Shown: positions 7,528 to 17,703 of the stretch, one piece after another
How the letters are laid out: each line of letters opens with the position of its first letter
How positions within the stretch are numbered: position 1 is the stretch's first letter
DNA from: Tubiluchus corallicola
Taxonomy: Eukaryota; Priapulida; Priapulimorpha; Priapulimorphida; Tubiluchidae
Direction: 5' to 3'
NCBI GenBank assembly: GCA_030141605.1
Contig: JAQGDQ010000856.1
Coordinates: forward strand, 63,287 to 87,202
DNA: 23,916 nt
Translations under genes and position numbers: made by a program
The notes under the pieces: model-generated
Database searches by the model: none
Told to the model about the DNA's origin: nothing
What the model saw: the letters and a program-made list of their open reading frames with translations, nothing else

Positions 7528-7545
7528 AATTATGACGTCATAATT
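7528..7545. promoter_or_regulatory. 18-bp perfect palindrome with CRE core
   Basis: AATTATGACGTCATAATT is its own reverse complement and contains the full CREB/ATF site TGACGTCA at its centre. It lies 137 bp downstream of the X-box-like motif. Confidence 0.4.
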
Positions 7546-8224
7546 ACATCACGAATTGGTCGAGCCTTCTAATTGCTATCATCCTGACTTGTCATAACAT
7601 TAGTTAACATTGTATTGAACTGCTGGTGGCACCTCGCCCCCCCCCCCCCGGGGGTGGTTCGGGCCTGCAGGTACGGAGGCGGAGCAGCCTAATAATGATT
7701 TCCACATAACCACAAATAAACAAAACTGAATTAAATAACGCTGAAGATTTAACTGGAAAGAAACTTAAATATTACAAAACCTAAACTAATTGTGACAAGA
7801 TTTTAAACAAATTAAAGAAAAACGGAACAAAGAAATAAAGTGGAGAGACTGGTACCTAACTTGCCCTATAGAGGGTAGTGCGAGAGCTCTAAGTCTGATA
7901 GAAGAAACGCAAGCACAAGAACCACCAACTCTGCACGACCCGATTACCACTCTAGCTCCAAAGTACAGCAGGTTTTTACCCTCCCTTTAAAACCTTCCCC
8001 AAACTAGTCTACATGTCAGAAATAGAGCCAAAATTAAACCTGATTGGTTGAAACCGAAACGTATGAAGATTTAACCAGTAAGAACCGAAATATTTGTAGA
8101 AGAATCATTTAGAGGAGACTTAGGTTTGAACTACTGGTAGCTTTAGGGGTGACATGTAACACTAGTTTGGTAACCATGCCATACTTTGGAATAAAGGTAG
8201 AGGTTGCGCGGAGCGGGCCGCTAA

Positions 8225-8236
8225 AGCGCATGCGCT
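8225..8236. promoter_or_regulatory. NRF-1-like palindrome
   Basis: AGCGCATGCGCT is a perfect 12-bp palindrome containing the GCGCATGCGC core recognised by NRF-1-type factors. It is in a small CpG-rich spot within AT-rich sequence, and no clear transcript is visible. Confidence 0.3.
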
Positions 8237-8618
8237 ACAATATTAACATTTTTTGTAGAAGGACATTAAAGACGTACAAACGCGTTAGTCAAACTAGTAA
8301 CGAAATTTTCTTGTCACTGAACATTCTGAATAATCATTCAAGCATAACGACGCTAGGAGAAAATAATTTTTTGTGAAAGTAAAGAAATTAATTTAAATTA
8401 AGTTATGAAATTTACTGGTCTTGTCAACGTGAATTAATTATTGATGTTTCACTCGAAATGAACAGAATGAGATGCTTTTAAATTTACTAACTAACTAATT
8501 CAAAATTGTATGTATTGTGTTATTTTTTGTATAAATTTCTGTTGTTGCTAATTATGTATATCCACCTCTGCAGTCTATTGCATTAATTTGCGAAATAAAT
8601 GATGTATATAAAATAGTT

Positions 8619-9174
8619 TATACATAGTTTATACTGTCACGTTGAAAACACCGGTTCTCGTCTGATCACCGAAGTTAAGCAACGTACAGCCTGGTTAGTG
8701 CTTGGATGGGCGATCGCCTAGGAATACCAGGTGCTGTAGGCTTGCGGGATGCCCACACTGTATCTCGACACTAGGCGGAGGAGCTGCACAAGCAGCCAAC
8801 GGCTAGAGGGCGGAGGAGGTCAAGTGACCCAGCGGCCATGTGTAGAGGAGTAAACCTTCCAAATCAGGAGTGGAGCCCAGAAGGCGGACCAGTGCAGCAT
8901 GCTCACTGACTCCGGTAGCTCCTGCAGCCAACCTGCTGCCAAACGTATCGCTCTGCTTTCCTTTGGACTACACCAGGGAGGAAGAGAGGGGGTTCCTGTT
9001 GTCTGGGCAACTCAGGATCTCCATACATCTTGCCCAGGCGTTCGCCCTGGAGACGTTCAAGGATCGCACTGCTCAGCCACAGTCGACGCTGCAGCTCCAT
9101 CAATGTGATCAATAACTGACTCTCTTGGCGCACATTCCATTGTCTTCCGAGACAGAAGGAAGTCAACAACAACA
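8619..9174 (+). mobile_element. 5S rRNA-derived SINE (SINE3-type)
   Basis: The head (about 8626-8743) is clearly derived from 5S rRNA. A body of about 410 bp of unrelated, GC-richer sequence follows, and the element ends in a short (CAA)n tail. An 11-bp direct repeat, ATAAAATAGTT, flanks it (8608-8618 and 9175-9185) and is probably the target duplication. A 5S head supplies an internal RNA polymerase III promoter, which is the definition of SINE3 elements. ORFs over the body on both strands (for example 8903-9175 minus) are not recognisable proteins. The body is unusually long for a SINE, and its LINE partner is not identified. Confidence 0.75.
8626..8743 (+). pseudogene. 5S rRNA-like SINE head
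   Basis: From CACGTTGAA onward the sequence follows animal 5S rRNA closely. It has CACCGGTTCTCGTCTGATCA, GAAGTTAAGCAACGT (box A region), CTTGGATGGGCGATCGCCTA (box C, with a few changes), GGAATACC, and the 3' end GTGCTGTAGGCTT. The first 14 or so bases are diverged. It reads straight on into the SINE body instead of a T-rich terminator, so it is not a functional 5S gene. Confidence 0.85.
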
Positions 9175-9361
9175 ATAAAATAGTTATCTAAAATACAAAA
9201 TAAAACTAAAATAAAAGTTTTCTCTCAGTGAGAAAACTCGCTAGTCTGAACGTGCCATTAGACTATAATTGAAATAACGTTTTGCCTTTATGTTGCTTAT
9301 CCAAGTAAAATGTACTTCTGTTTCAGTAAGTTCACTGTTTCAATGGTACATTAAATGTGTG

Positions 9362-9519
9362 CAGTGCCTATTTCAGGGGGGGGGGGGAAGTGGGGATACT
9401 TCCCCGGGGCCTCACCTTCTAGGGGGGCCTCGCGCCAAGGTAACATTTTTTTGTTTATGCGAACATACTGCCTCCTCTCTCTCTCTCTCTCTCTCCTTCT
9501 CTCTCTCTCTCTCACACTC

Positions 9520-9618
<99 letters not shown>

Positions 9619-9654
9619 ACTCTCTCTCCCCCTCTCTCTCTCGTTCTCTTTCTC

Positions 9655-9753
<99 letters not shown>

Positions 9754-10004
9754 CCGCACGCGCGCCGTTTGCCAGTATTGACAAGTATTTAGGACTGGTC
9801 TTGAGAATAAAGCAGTTTTTCTTTCAATTGTTCTTTCCTTTTACAACTGTATAACTCCATATTTTATCTTCGAAAATGCTTCTCCGGCGTTCTAGCAGTT
9901 CAAAAATTTTCTGGGCGCCAACCATGGGGGTCCCCCCCCCCCCCCCCGTGAGGGCCTTACACGCCCCACTTCCCCGGGCCTCGCTTAGGCTGAAATAAGC
10001 CCTG
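9362..10004. mobile_element. Non-autonomous hAT element (643 bp) containing a CT microsatellite
   Basis: The left end is CAGTGCCTATTTCAG and the reverse complement of the right end is CAGGGCTTATTTCAG (13 of 15). The flanking 8-bp duplication is AATGTGTG (9354-9361) and AATGTGCG (10005-10012), one transition apart. Both ends are G-rich on the inward strand: G12 at 9376-9387 and C16 at 9932-9947. Both also share a GGGGAAGTGGGG-like block in opposite orientation. The centre is mostly a CT tract, and no transposase is encoded. Confidence 0.82.
9473..9752. repeat. (CT)n microsatellite, about 280 bp
   Basis: Nearly pure CT dinucleotides with a few interruptions (TTCTCTCAC, CCCC, CGTT). ORFs of Leu/Ser on the plus strand and Arg/Glu on the minus strand are artefacts of the dinucleotide repeat. 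It lies inside the hAT element. Confidence 0.97.
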
Positions 10005-10012
10005 AATGTGCG

Positions 10013-11553
10013 CTTGCATAGCAAAATCGTCCATAAGACGACAATTAAGCTTTTCTAGTCATTCACACAATCGTGAAACTCCATTTCGTGAGGATCATTT
10101 TGATACCAAGTTCATCACTCTGTGTTATTCCTAAGTTGAGATAATCCACGTTGAAGTTGAGGTGCTGGCTGCACACTGAAAACACAACCTTAAGAAAATT
10201 GCTTTTAAAGTCAGCCATGTTTTTGTCGCGTTTGTACAAACACTTAGCAACCGTACAAAAGTGTGGTTGTTACGGACTTTACAAGAGCAAATTGAAGTTA
10301 AGTTTAAATCCAGTAGATGGCTCTTCCTGACGAAGATCTGGTCTTGTCAACAGAAAAAACCCGAAGCAAAATGGCTGCTTCCACGAGCAACAATCGGAGT
10401 TAGAAAAAACAAGTTTTCTTACAACTGCAGTACTAGTTTCTAGATGGAAAAGTGAGTATGGAGTTATAAAATTAGATTTTTAGTATTTTTTAGACATTTT
10501 CCTGGTAATTTGATGCTGAAAGTCCAATATATTTAGCATTTGTTTTCATAAAAAAGAAAAAATAGACATTTGACAAAATTTTTGGTGTTTTCTACTTTTT
10601 AGCATCATAACGTAGTTTTAACTATAACGACTTATAGACGGTTTTGGTTTTCAAGCATACTATTCCTTTCCATCTCATTCCATTCCATTCCATTCCGTTC
10701 CATGAATCTCAATTCGTTTTTGTGAAATTGCGTGCATAATTTATTGTTACATTTTCTTGGCACAGAGCCAAAACATTTAGCTAGTATTGTTCTCCAGGTC
10801 ATATCGTTGCTTTATTCTACGCGAATTATCTGAACAGATTTGGCTTCATTAAGTTTTAATTAAGCAATTCATTAATTACCCGTGTAGCACTGTGCAATAG
10901 TCCTATGTAGAGTCAATCAATTATTCATGTGTTTTTCATGACCTGATAAGCTGCAATGACGTAAGTTCGCTAAGATTATGTAATGTAATGTTACTGTAGC
11001 CATTAGCTGATAAGCCAGGCGTATTGTTTTAATGTGTTGCAGTGCTGTGTACTAAGCATAGACGTGACGCTGGGTAATCATTACATTTTGTACTATGCAA
11101 AAATGTCTTAGGTTTTTGTGCTTCGAGGAAAAATGTGCTAATAGTGTAAAAATAGCATGAATGCTTCTACGACATTGTAATTCCAAAGTTTCTGGGTTAT
11201 GGAAACGGTTTTATTTATTAGCAGTTCACGGCAAGAAGACAACAGATTGTGTCGAGACATTAGCTACTTCGCGTCGAGGACGTTTCTTTGCTATTAGTTC
11301 ACGAGAATTTTAGCTTTTGTATCCCGAAATCTGTTTTATATGCAACGAGGTAGACAAGTCTGCTTCGTCTTAAACAGAATGTGAGACGTGGCTTCTCCAG
11401 CTCGTGAAACATCCAATTTTGGTTCCAGATTAGGGTGAAGGTTAAATAAGAGCTGCATTCTAGAATTTTGTCGCTTTGTGGTCTTGTTGTAAACCCCTTC
11501 TCTTTCTTTGTCATTGTTGCTGTTGGTTTACATTGATATTCCGTGTTTACTTT
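10013..11553. other. Intergenic, no gene recognised
   Basis: AT-rich sequence. The only local structure I see is a short (CATTC)n-like pentamer run near 10664-10700. ORFs at 10261-10443 (plus) and 11299-11514 (minus) show no domain or motif and are probably chance. Confidence 0.6.
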
Positions 11554-12924
11554 GTATTATGTGTTATGTCTGTAGTTATCGCGTTAACATCTCAGATTGG
11601 GCAGTCAGTGTATTATGTGTTATGTCTGTAGTTGTCACTTTAAACATCTTAGGTTGGGCAGTCAGTGTATTATGTGTTATGTCTGTAGTTATCACTTTAA
11701 CATCTAAGGTTGGGCAGTCAATGTATTATGTGTTATGTCTATAGTTATCACTTTAACATCTAAGGTTGGGCAGTCAATTTATTATGTGTTATGTCTGTAG
11801 TTATCACTTTAACATCTAAGGTTGGGCAGTAAATGTGTTATGTCTGTAGTTATCACTTTAACATCTAAGGTTGGGCAGTCAATGTGTTATGTCTGTAGTT
11901 ATCACTTTAACATCTAAGGTTGGCCAGTCGATGTATTATGTGTTATGTCTATAGTTATCACTTTAACATCTAAGGTTGGGCATTCAATGTGTTATGTCTG
12001 TAGTTATCACTTTAACATCTAAGGTTGGGCATTCAATGTGTTATGTGTGTAGTTATCACTTTAACATCTAAGGTTGGGCAGTAAATGTGTTATGTCTGTA
12101 GTTATCACTTTAACATCTAAGGTTGGGCAGTCAATGTGTTATGTCTGTAGTTATCACTTTAACATCTAAGGTTGGGCAGTAAATGTGTTATGTCTGTAGT
12201 TATCACTTTAACATCTAAGGTTGGGCAGTCAATGTGTTATGTCTGTAGTTATCACTTTAACATCTAAGGTTGGGCAGTCACTGTATTATGTGTTATGTCT
12301 GTAGTTATAACTTTAACATCTAAGGTTGGGCATTCAATGTGTTATGTCTGTAGTTATCACTTTAACATCTAAGGTTGGGCATTCAATGTGTTATGTCTGT
12401 AGTTATCACTTTAACATCTAAGGTTGGGCAGTAAATGTGTTATGTCTGTAGTTATCACTTTAACATCTAAGGTTGGGCAGTCAATGTGTTATGTCTGCAG
12501 TTATCACTTTAACATCTAAGGTTGGGCATTCAATGTGTTATGTCTGTAGTTATCACTTTAACATCTAAGGTTGGGCAGTCAATGTATTATGTGTTATGTC
12601 TGTAGTTATCAGTTTAACATCTAAAGTTGGGCAGTCAATGTATTACGTGTTATGTTTGTCGTTATCACTTTAACATCTAAGGTTGGGCAGTCAATGTATT
12701 ATGTGTTATGTCTGTAGTTATCACTTTAACATCTAAAGTTGGGCAGTCAATGTATTATGTGTTATGTCTGTAGTTATCAGTTTAACATCTAAAGTTGGGC
12801 AGTCAATGAATTATGTGTGGTATGTCTGTAGTTGTCACTTTAATATCTAAAGTTGGGCAGTCAATGTATTATGTGTTATGTCTGTAGTTATCACTTTAAC
12901 ATCTAAAGTTGGGCAGTCAATGTG
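11554..12924. repeat. 49/56-bp minisatellite, about 27 copies
   Basis: The basic 49-bp unit runs GTTATGTCTGTAGTTATCAC, then TTTAACATCTAAGGTTGGGC, then AGTCAATGT. A 56-bp form carries an extra ATTATGT before GTTATGT, a local duplication of the TTATGTG word. The 56-bp form dominates both edges, and the 49-bp form the middle. Variants in the GGGCAGTC/GGGCATTC/GGGCAGTA position recur in short series, showing amplification of multi-unit blocks. The array is non-coding. Confidence 0.93.
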
Positions 12925-13089
12925 AATGTGTCCACCACCATGAGAATTTGAAAACAGTGAGTAGGGACCGAATTCTGAATCTTTTGAGTTTAGCTAATTT
13001 GCGTGTGTAACGCGATATCCGTCTTTAACTTCTAGTAGAATGCAACATCTGGTTGTAGGTCTGCGTCAAATGTGGACGGTAGCTTCCTA

Positions 13090-14735
13090 AAACGTAAAAT
13101 GTGGCTTCATCTACTACTAGAACATGAAACCAGATTTCTTCTACAGGTAGAACATGAACTAAGGTTTCATTTAGTATACCAGGTAGAACTCAGGTTTCGT
13201 CTACAGGTAGAACATAAAATCAGGCTTCATCAACAGGTAGAACATAAAATCAGGCTTCATCTACAGGTAGAACATAAAATCAGGCTTTAGCTACAGGTAA
13301 GCATAAAATCAGGCTTCACCTACAGGAAAGCATAAAATCAGGCTTCATCTACAGGTAGAACATAAAAGCAGGCTTCATCTACAGGTAGAACATAAAATCA
13401 GGCTTCAGCTACAGGTAGAACATAAAATCAGGTTTCATCTACAGGTAGAACATAAAATCAGGCTTCATCTACAGGTAGAACATAAAATCAGGCTTCATCT
13501 ACAGGTATAACATAAAATCAGGCTTCATCAGCAAGCAAAACATAAAATCAGGCTTTAGCTACAGGTAAGCATAAAATCAGGCTTCACCTACAGGTAAGCA
13601 TAAAATCAGGCTTCACCTACAGGAAAGCATAAAATCAGGCTTCATCTACAGGTAGAACATAAAAGCAGGCTTCATCTACAGGTAGAACATAAAATCAGGC
13701 TTCATCTACAGGTAGAACATAAAATCAGGCTTCATCTACAGGTATAACATAAAATCAGGCTTCATCAGCAAGCAAAACATAAAATCAGGCTTTAGCTACA
13801 GGTAAGCATAAAATCAGGCTTCACCTACAGGTAAGCACATAAAATCGTGAGTCATCTACAGGTAGAACATAAAAGCAGGCTTCATCTACAGGTAGAACAT
13901 AAAATCAGGCTTCATCAACAGGTAGAACATAAAATCAGGCTTCATCTACAGGTAGAACATAAAATCAGGCTTTAGCTACAGGTAAGCATAAAATCAGGCT
14001 TCACCTATAGGAAAGCATAAAATCAGGCTTCATCTACAGGTAGAACATAAAAGCAGGCTTCATCTACAGGTAGAACATAAAATCAGGCTTCATCTACAGG
14101 TAGAACATAAAATCAGGCTTCATCTACAGGTATAACATAAAATCAGGCTTCATCAGCAGCAAAACATAAAATCAGGCTTTAGCTACAGGTAAGCATAAAA
14201 TCAGGCTTCACCTACAGGTAAGCATAAAATCAGGCTTCACCTACAGGTAAGCATAAAATCAGGCTTCACCTACAGGTAAGCATAAAATCAGGCTTCACCT
14301 ACAGGTAAACATAAAATCAGGCTTCCCCTACAAGTAAGCATAAAATCAGGCTTCACCTACAGGTAAATATAAAATCAGGCTTCACCTACAGGTAAACATA
14401 AAATCAGGCTTCACCTACAGGTAAACATAAAATCAGGCTTCACCTACAGGTAAACATAAAATCAGGCTTCAGCTACAGGTAAAACGTAAATTTAAGCTTC
14501 TTCTAATAAGTAACTCAAAAACCTGGTTTCATCTACAGCTAGAACATAAAATCAGGTTTAGTTTACAGGTAGAACATGAAATCAAGTTTCATCTGCAGGT
14601 AAAATGCAAAATCAGGCTTCATTTACAGGCAGAACACAAATCAGGCTTCATCTGCAAGCAGAACACAAATCAGGCTTCATCTACAGGTAAATTGTAAATC
14701 AAGTTTCTTCTACAAGTAGAACAGGAACACCAGTT
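13090..14735. repeat. 29/30-bp minisatellite, about 55 copies
   Basis: The 30-bp unit is CATAAAATCAGGCTTCATCT followed by ACAGGTAGAA. A 29-bp variant has CACCTACAGGTAAG instead. Edge copies are more diverged than central ones. A larger block, marked by ACAGGTATAACAT and then TCATCAGCAAGCAAAAC, appears three times (from about 13504, 13741 and 14129), so groups of eight or more units have been copied as a whole. Each unit contains a splice-junction-like ACAG|GTA(A/G). The repeat begins 166 bp after the previous array. Confidence 0.93.
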
Positions 14736-15790
14736 TTACCTTACCATCAATTTTTCACTGCAGCCAGTGCAGTATTTATATCTTTGAGTAATGAATTCTT
14801 TATAGTAGGTTAGGCTGCTGTCCTACCACTGTTCTAGGAGACCCCAATTCGCAAACTGTCCAACATGAGATCTAAAACTTTCATAGTAAAATTTCCAGTT
14901 TGGCTTCATTTGTAAAATGGCTTCATCAGAAATTTCATCAGTGAAAGTCTCACATTTCTATCTGTACACGCCTATAGCTATATTCGAGGTACTACAGCTA
15001 AATAATATAGGTATGTTCGCTGTTGCGAAAGTTTAGCAACACTTAGCCTGGTTAATAAGTGGAATGCTGATTGCCACGAAATCTGCTTCTGATCGTGTTC
15101 TTGTACCGTGCTGCCCCCTGGCTTCTCTCGTTGTGGGGGATGTGCACAAACGAATGTGAGTTGTAAGAGCTGCGTCAGTTTGTGATTAATTAATGTTTAG
15201 AGCAGGTGTTGCCAGAATACATTTTCTTTTTACTCTGAAGCAGACATTTCATTACTAATCGTCAATCAGATTACTCGGATGTGTTCTATTGTGTAAGCAA
15301 CTATTATAATACTCAACTGAGGAAAACGCAATTGGAACTTAACAAAAAAAAAACTGTTTGTGACATGTTAGCAAAGCTGAACTTGAAGAAAAAACCGTCT
15401 CAATCCTTTCTCATACTGCAACAAGAAACAGCTAGGTGCCGTGTGTTAACAAGAATAATGTGCCTGTATCGTCACTCTAATACAGATCAGTTTAAACGTT
15501 TAGAAAGATACGTCGAAAATTGACAATTCACAGTGTAAAGTAGTGGAATTAGTTCTTGTATAAAAGCGACATTAACAGCTCAAATTGTTACGACAACTGA
15601 CAAAAACATGTCACAATTTAACACGTGACTCTGCAAAAGCTGTTATTGGTAAATGAATGTTACATCAGTGAGTTAAGTGATGCAATGCAAATTATTGTAT
15701 CAGTATGTCTGTAACAATGGCTACTGTTCCATAAATTAGTGAAAATCGTGATGTGAAACAAACTGGAGGCGTGTAAAGGATCACATTGAC
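14736..15790. other. Upstream region of the LRR gene
   Basis: No certain gene. It probably holds the promoter and 5' UTR of the LRR gene starting at 15791. An 80-codon plus-strand ORF at 15281-15523 is lysine-rich without recognisable domain and probably chance. I see no clear TATA box or initiator that would fix the transcription start. Confidence 0.45.
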
Positions 15791-17560
15791 ATGTATATAG
15801 CAATCACTGGAATATTAATCATTTATGTTGTTGGAGTCGGTACTATGGTACCAGGGGAAGATCCAGAACACATCGGATGCTTCTGGTATTCGGTTGCAGT
15901 CAACCAATGGGAGTCTGTCTGTTACGATGCGCCATTCACAGCGCTAAACATCAGTGCTGTCCCACCAGAGGCAACTACTGCAATAACACAGGGCAACAAC
16001 GTGAGGGTGGTGACCCAGGACACGTTCTACAACACCACCCTGCCAAATCTTCGTCAACTGATATTGCGTAACAACAACATCAGCATAATCGAAGACCGGA
16101 CGTTTGCCAACTTCACGGAATTGGCCGTGTTGGATTTGTCTTATAATCGCTTGCTGGTCATCAACAGTCGCATTTTGTACGGACTGCAAAACTTGCGCAT
16201 CCTAAAGCTGGACCATAACAAGATCTATTTCGTCCGAGCGACGACGTTCGACATATTTCCGAAACTCGATCACCTAGATTTGGCCTACAACGAAATCCAA
16301 AGACTTCCCACGGACCTTTTCACTGGAGTGATACCACTGAAATTTCTATCATTCGCTTACAATGGCATCTCCCGTCTTCCGAACGAACTTTTCTTGCCAG
16401 CACAACTGCTTCAGGTGTTAGATGTTTCTGGCAACCCTTTAACTGAGGTGCAATCAAGTTTGGCATCATTGCGTACGTTAACTAGCCTTTCTATCCAGGA
16501 CACACCCATCACTAAGGTGCCCTTATTAGCAACCCTCAAAACACTCGACTTATCAAACACCAGCATCTCGAGTTTGACAGACCTAGTGAGTTTCCACAAT
16601 GGTAGTTCCGTCGAATGGCTAGATATCTCCGACAACAGTTTCTACTGTGATTGCGATGCGTTTAATAAGTTGAAGAAAATGGTGATAGAAATTCATGTTG
16701 AGCTAAAGAACTCCCACTGCAGAGGTATAACGACAAAAACAGTTGAGGAACTGCTGGGTGTACCTTGCCCGTATGAAGAATCTTCATTTGTAATACCTTC
16801 AATACCATCCAGAAATCGAACTGTACCAGCACCTCTTGAGACTTGCAGATTTCTGGACATGCGTGGTCAGTGCTACAGCAGAAGTAAATTTTATATAGTT
16901 GTTGGTTGCACAGCATGTGTACTGTTACTTATTCTAATAGCATTGTTTACCCTGTTCTGTGAATGCTGCCCAGTGCATATCAGAGGGATTCGGCCGAGAG
17001 CCGAAGGAATATATGTAGTGAACAAGCCAGGAGATGTGATGCTGCAACATTGTGCAGCAACACAAACTCCTAAAGCACGCTATTCGTGGCTGCATTCGAC
17101 ATACGCGGGTAGACTGCATGCTACTTTTAAAAAAATGAACAACGACAGCGAAAGTGCTTTCTATGCCGCGGCGGCAAACCATGTTCATCCGGGTAAAATT
17201 CCGGTTGGAAACGGTCGGGCTAACTTCCGAAAACAGAGATATTCAAAGTGGGAACAGGAAAATGCAACCTGGCCCTGCGAGGAATTGTCCAGGACCATGC
17301 AAGAAGAATGGTATCCCGAGGAACAATCAAAAGCTTACTCAGAGGGAAATACTCCAAGGGAACACGCAAGCACGAGTTCGATTCCCCGATTTCGTGGCTT
17401 GTCGGAGAGTTCAGACTTCCCCGGTAAAAGTTTCAAGAGTGTAACCTTCCAAGATCAAGAAGTGGATACCGCGAGCATAGTAAATGAAATGCTAGAGTCA
17501 GACGGTGGTCTTGACAATGACGTGTTTGTTATAGACATTGAAGATGTGAAGTGTCAATAA
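15791..17560 (+). CDS. Intronless leucine-rich-repeat type I membrane protein (589 aa)
   Basis: The ORF encodes a hydrophobic signal peptide (residues 1 to about 19) and a short cysteine-bearing N-terminal cap (C30, C44). Then come about eight LRRs (84-265) of the LxxLxLxxNxI type, with clear repeats at 84-107, 108-131, 132-155, 156-179 and 181-202 and weaker ones after. A C-terminal LRR cap follows, with the usual CxC...C...C pattern (C286, C288, C310, C326). A transmembrane helix spans about 368-390, and the cytoplasmic tail is about 199 residues. N-glycosylation sequons occur at N53, N81, N96, N107, N256, N270 and N342, all outside the membrane. The tail has no TIR, kinase or Ig domain that I recognise; it is Ser/Glu-rich and ends in an acidic segment. 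The layout fits cell-surface adhesion or recognition LRR proteins, but the specific family is not identified. The whole protein is one exon. AATAAA signals lie at 17698-17703 and 18076-18081. Confidence 0.93.
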   Translation: MYIAITGILIIYVVGVGTMVPGEDPEHIGCFWYSVAVNQWESVCYDAPFTALNISAVPPEATTAITQGNNVRVVTQDTFYNTTLPNLRQLILRNNNISIIEDRTFANFTELAVLDLSYNRLLVINSRILYGLQNLRILKLDHNKIYFVRATTFDIFPKLDHLDLAYNEIQRLPTDLFTGVIPLKFLSFAYNGISRLPNELFLPAQLLQVLDVSGNPLTEVQSSLASLRTLTSLSIQDTPITKVPLLATLKTLDLSNTSISSLTDLVSFHNGSSVEWLDISDNSFYCDCDAFNKLKKMVIEIHVELKNSHCRGITTKTVEELLGVPCPYEESSFVIPSIPSRNRTVPAPLETCRFLDMRGQCYSRSKFYIVVGCTACVLLLILIALFTLFCECCPVHIRGIRPRAEGIYVVNKPGDVMLQHCAATQTPKARYSWLHSTYAGRLHATFKKMNNDSESAFYAAAANHVHPGKIPVGNGRANFRKQRYSKWEQENATWPCEELSRTMQEEWYPEEQSKAYSEGNTPREHASTSSIPRFRGLSESSDFPGKSFKSVTFQDQEVDTASIVNEMLESDGGLDNDVFVIDIEDVKCQ

Positions 17561-17618
17561 GGAACACTAAGTTTTAGTCACTGCAAATATAGTGAACAGA
17601 ATGTGGAGTTCGAACTTT

Positions 17619-17660
17619 GGCATCGTGGTTTTCACTGACGTCGAAGATATGAAGTTTTAA
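17619..17660 (+). repeat. Diverged duplicate of the CDS 3' end, in the 3' UTR
   Basis: This segment reads GIVVFTDVEDMKF and then a stop, closely similar to the last residues of the LRR protein (NDVFVIDIEDVKCQ and stop, 17516-17560), about 105 bp downstream and in another frame. At the DNA level GAC(A/G)T(T/C)GAAGAT(G/A)TGAAG is shared. It looks like a small tandem duplication of the C-terminal coding end that now lies after the stop. Confidence 0.5.
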
Positions 17661-17697
17661 CGAAGAAAAATGAGGACTGGTCACAGCGAGTGTAATG

Positions 17698-17703
17698 AAT
17701 AAA
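17698..17703 (+). terminator. Polyadenylation signal for the LRR gene (candidate)
   Basis: AATAAA lies 138 bp after the stop codon of the LRR ORF. A second AATAAA follows at 18076-18081. Which one is used cannot be told. Confidence 0.45.

Larger units (their letters stand above)
7270..8607. other. Intergenic region with isolated regulatory-like motifs
   Basis: No gene is recognisable. It contains an RFX X-box-like site (7379-7391), a CRE-centred palindrome (7528-7545), a C13-G5 tract (7637-7654), and an NRF-1-like palindrome (8225-8236). The ORF at 8149-8376 has no recognisable domain. The segment 7655-8150 is A-rich, with a GC-richer block near 7850-8000, and could be an undescribed repeat, but I cannot show its ends. 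Confidence 0.5.

Noticed and set aside
8624-8743. Functional 5S rRNA gene
   Set aside because: The first bases are diverged, box C has changes, there is no T-rich terminator, and the sequence continues into a SINE body with flanking repeats.
9290-9792. Leu/Ser-rich and Arg/Glu-rich ORFs
   Set aside because: They are translations of the CT dinucleotide tract inside a hAT element.
13072-13290. 72-codon ORF with a 10-residue repeat (QVEHKIRLHL-like)
   Set aside because: It is the 30-bp minisatellite read in one frame; it ends as soon as the first 29-bp and TAG-containing variants appear.
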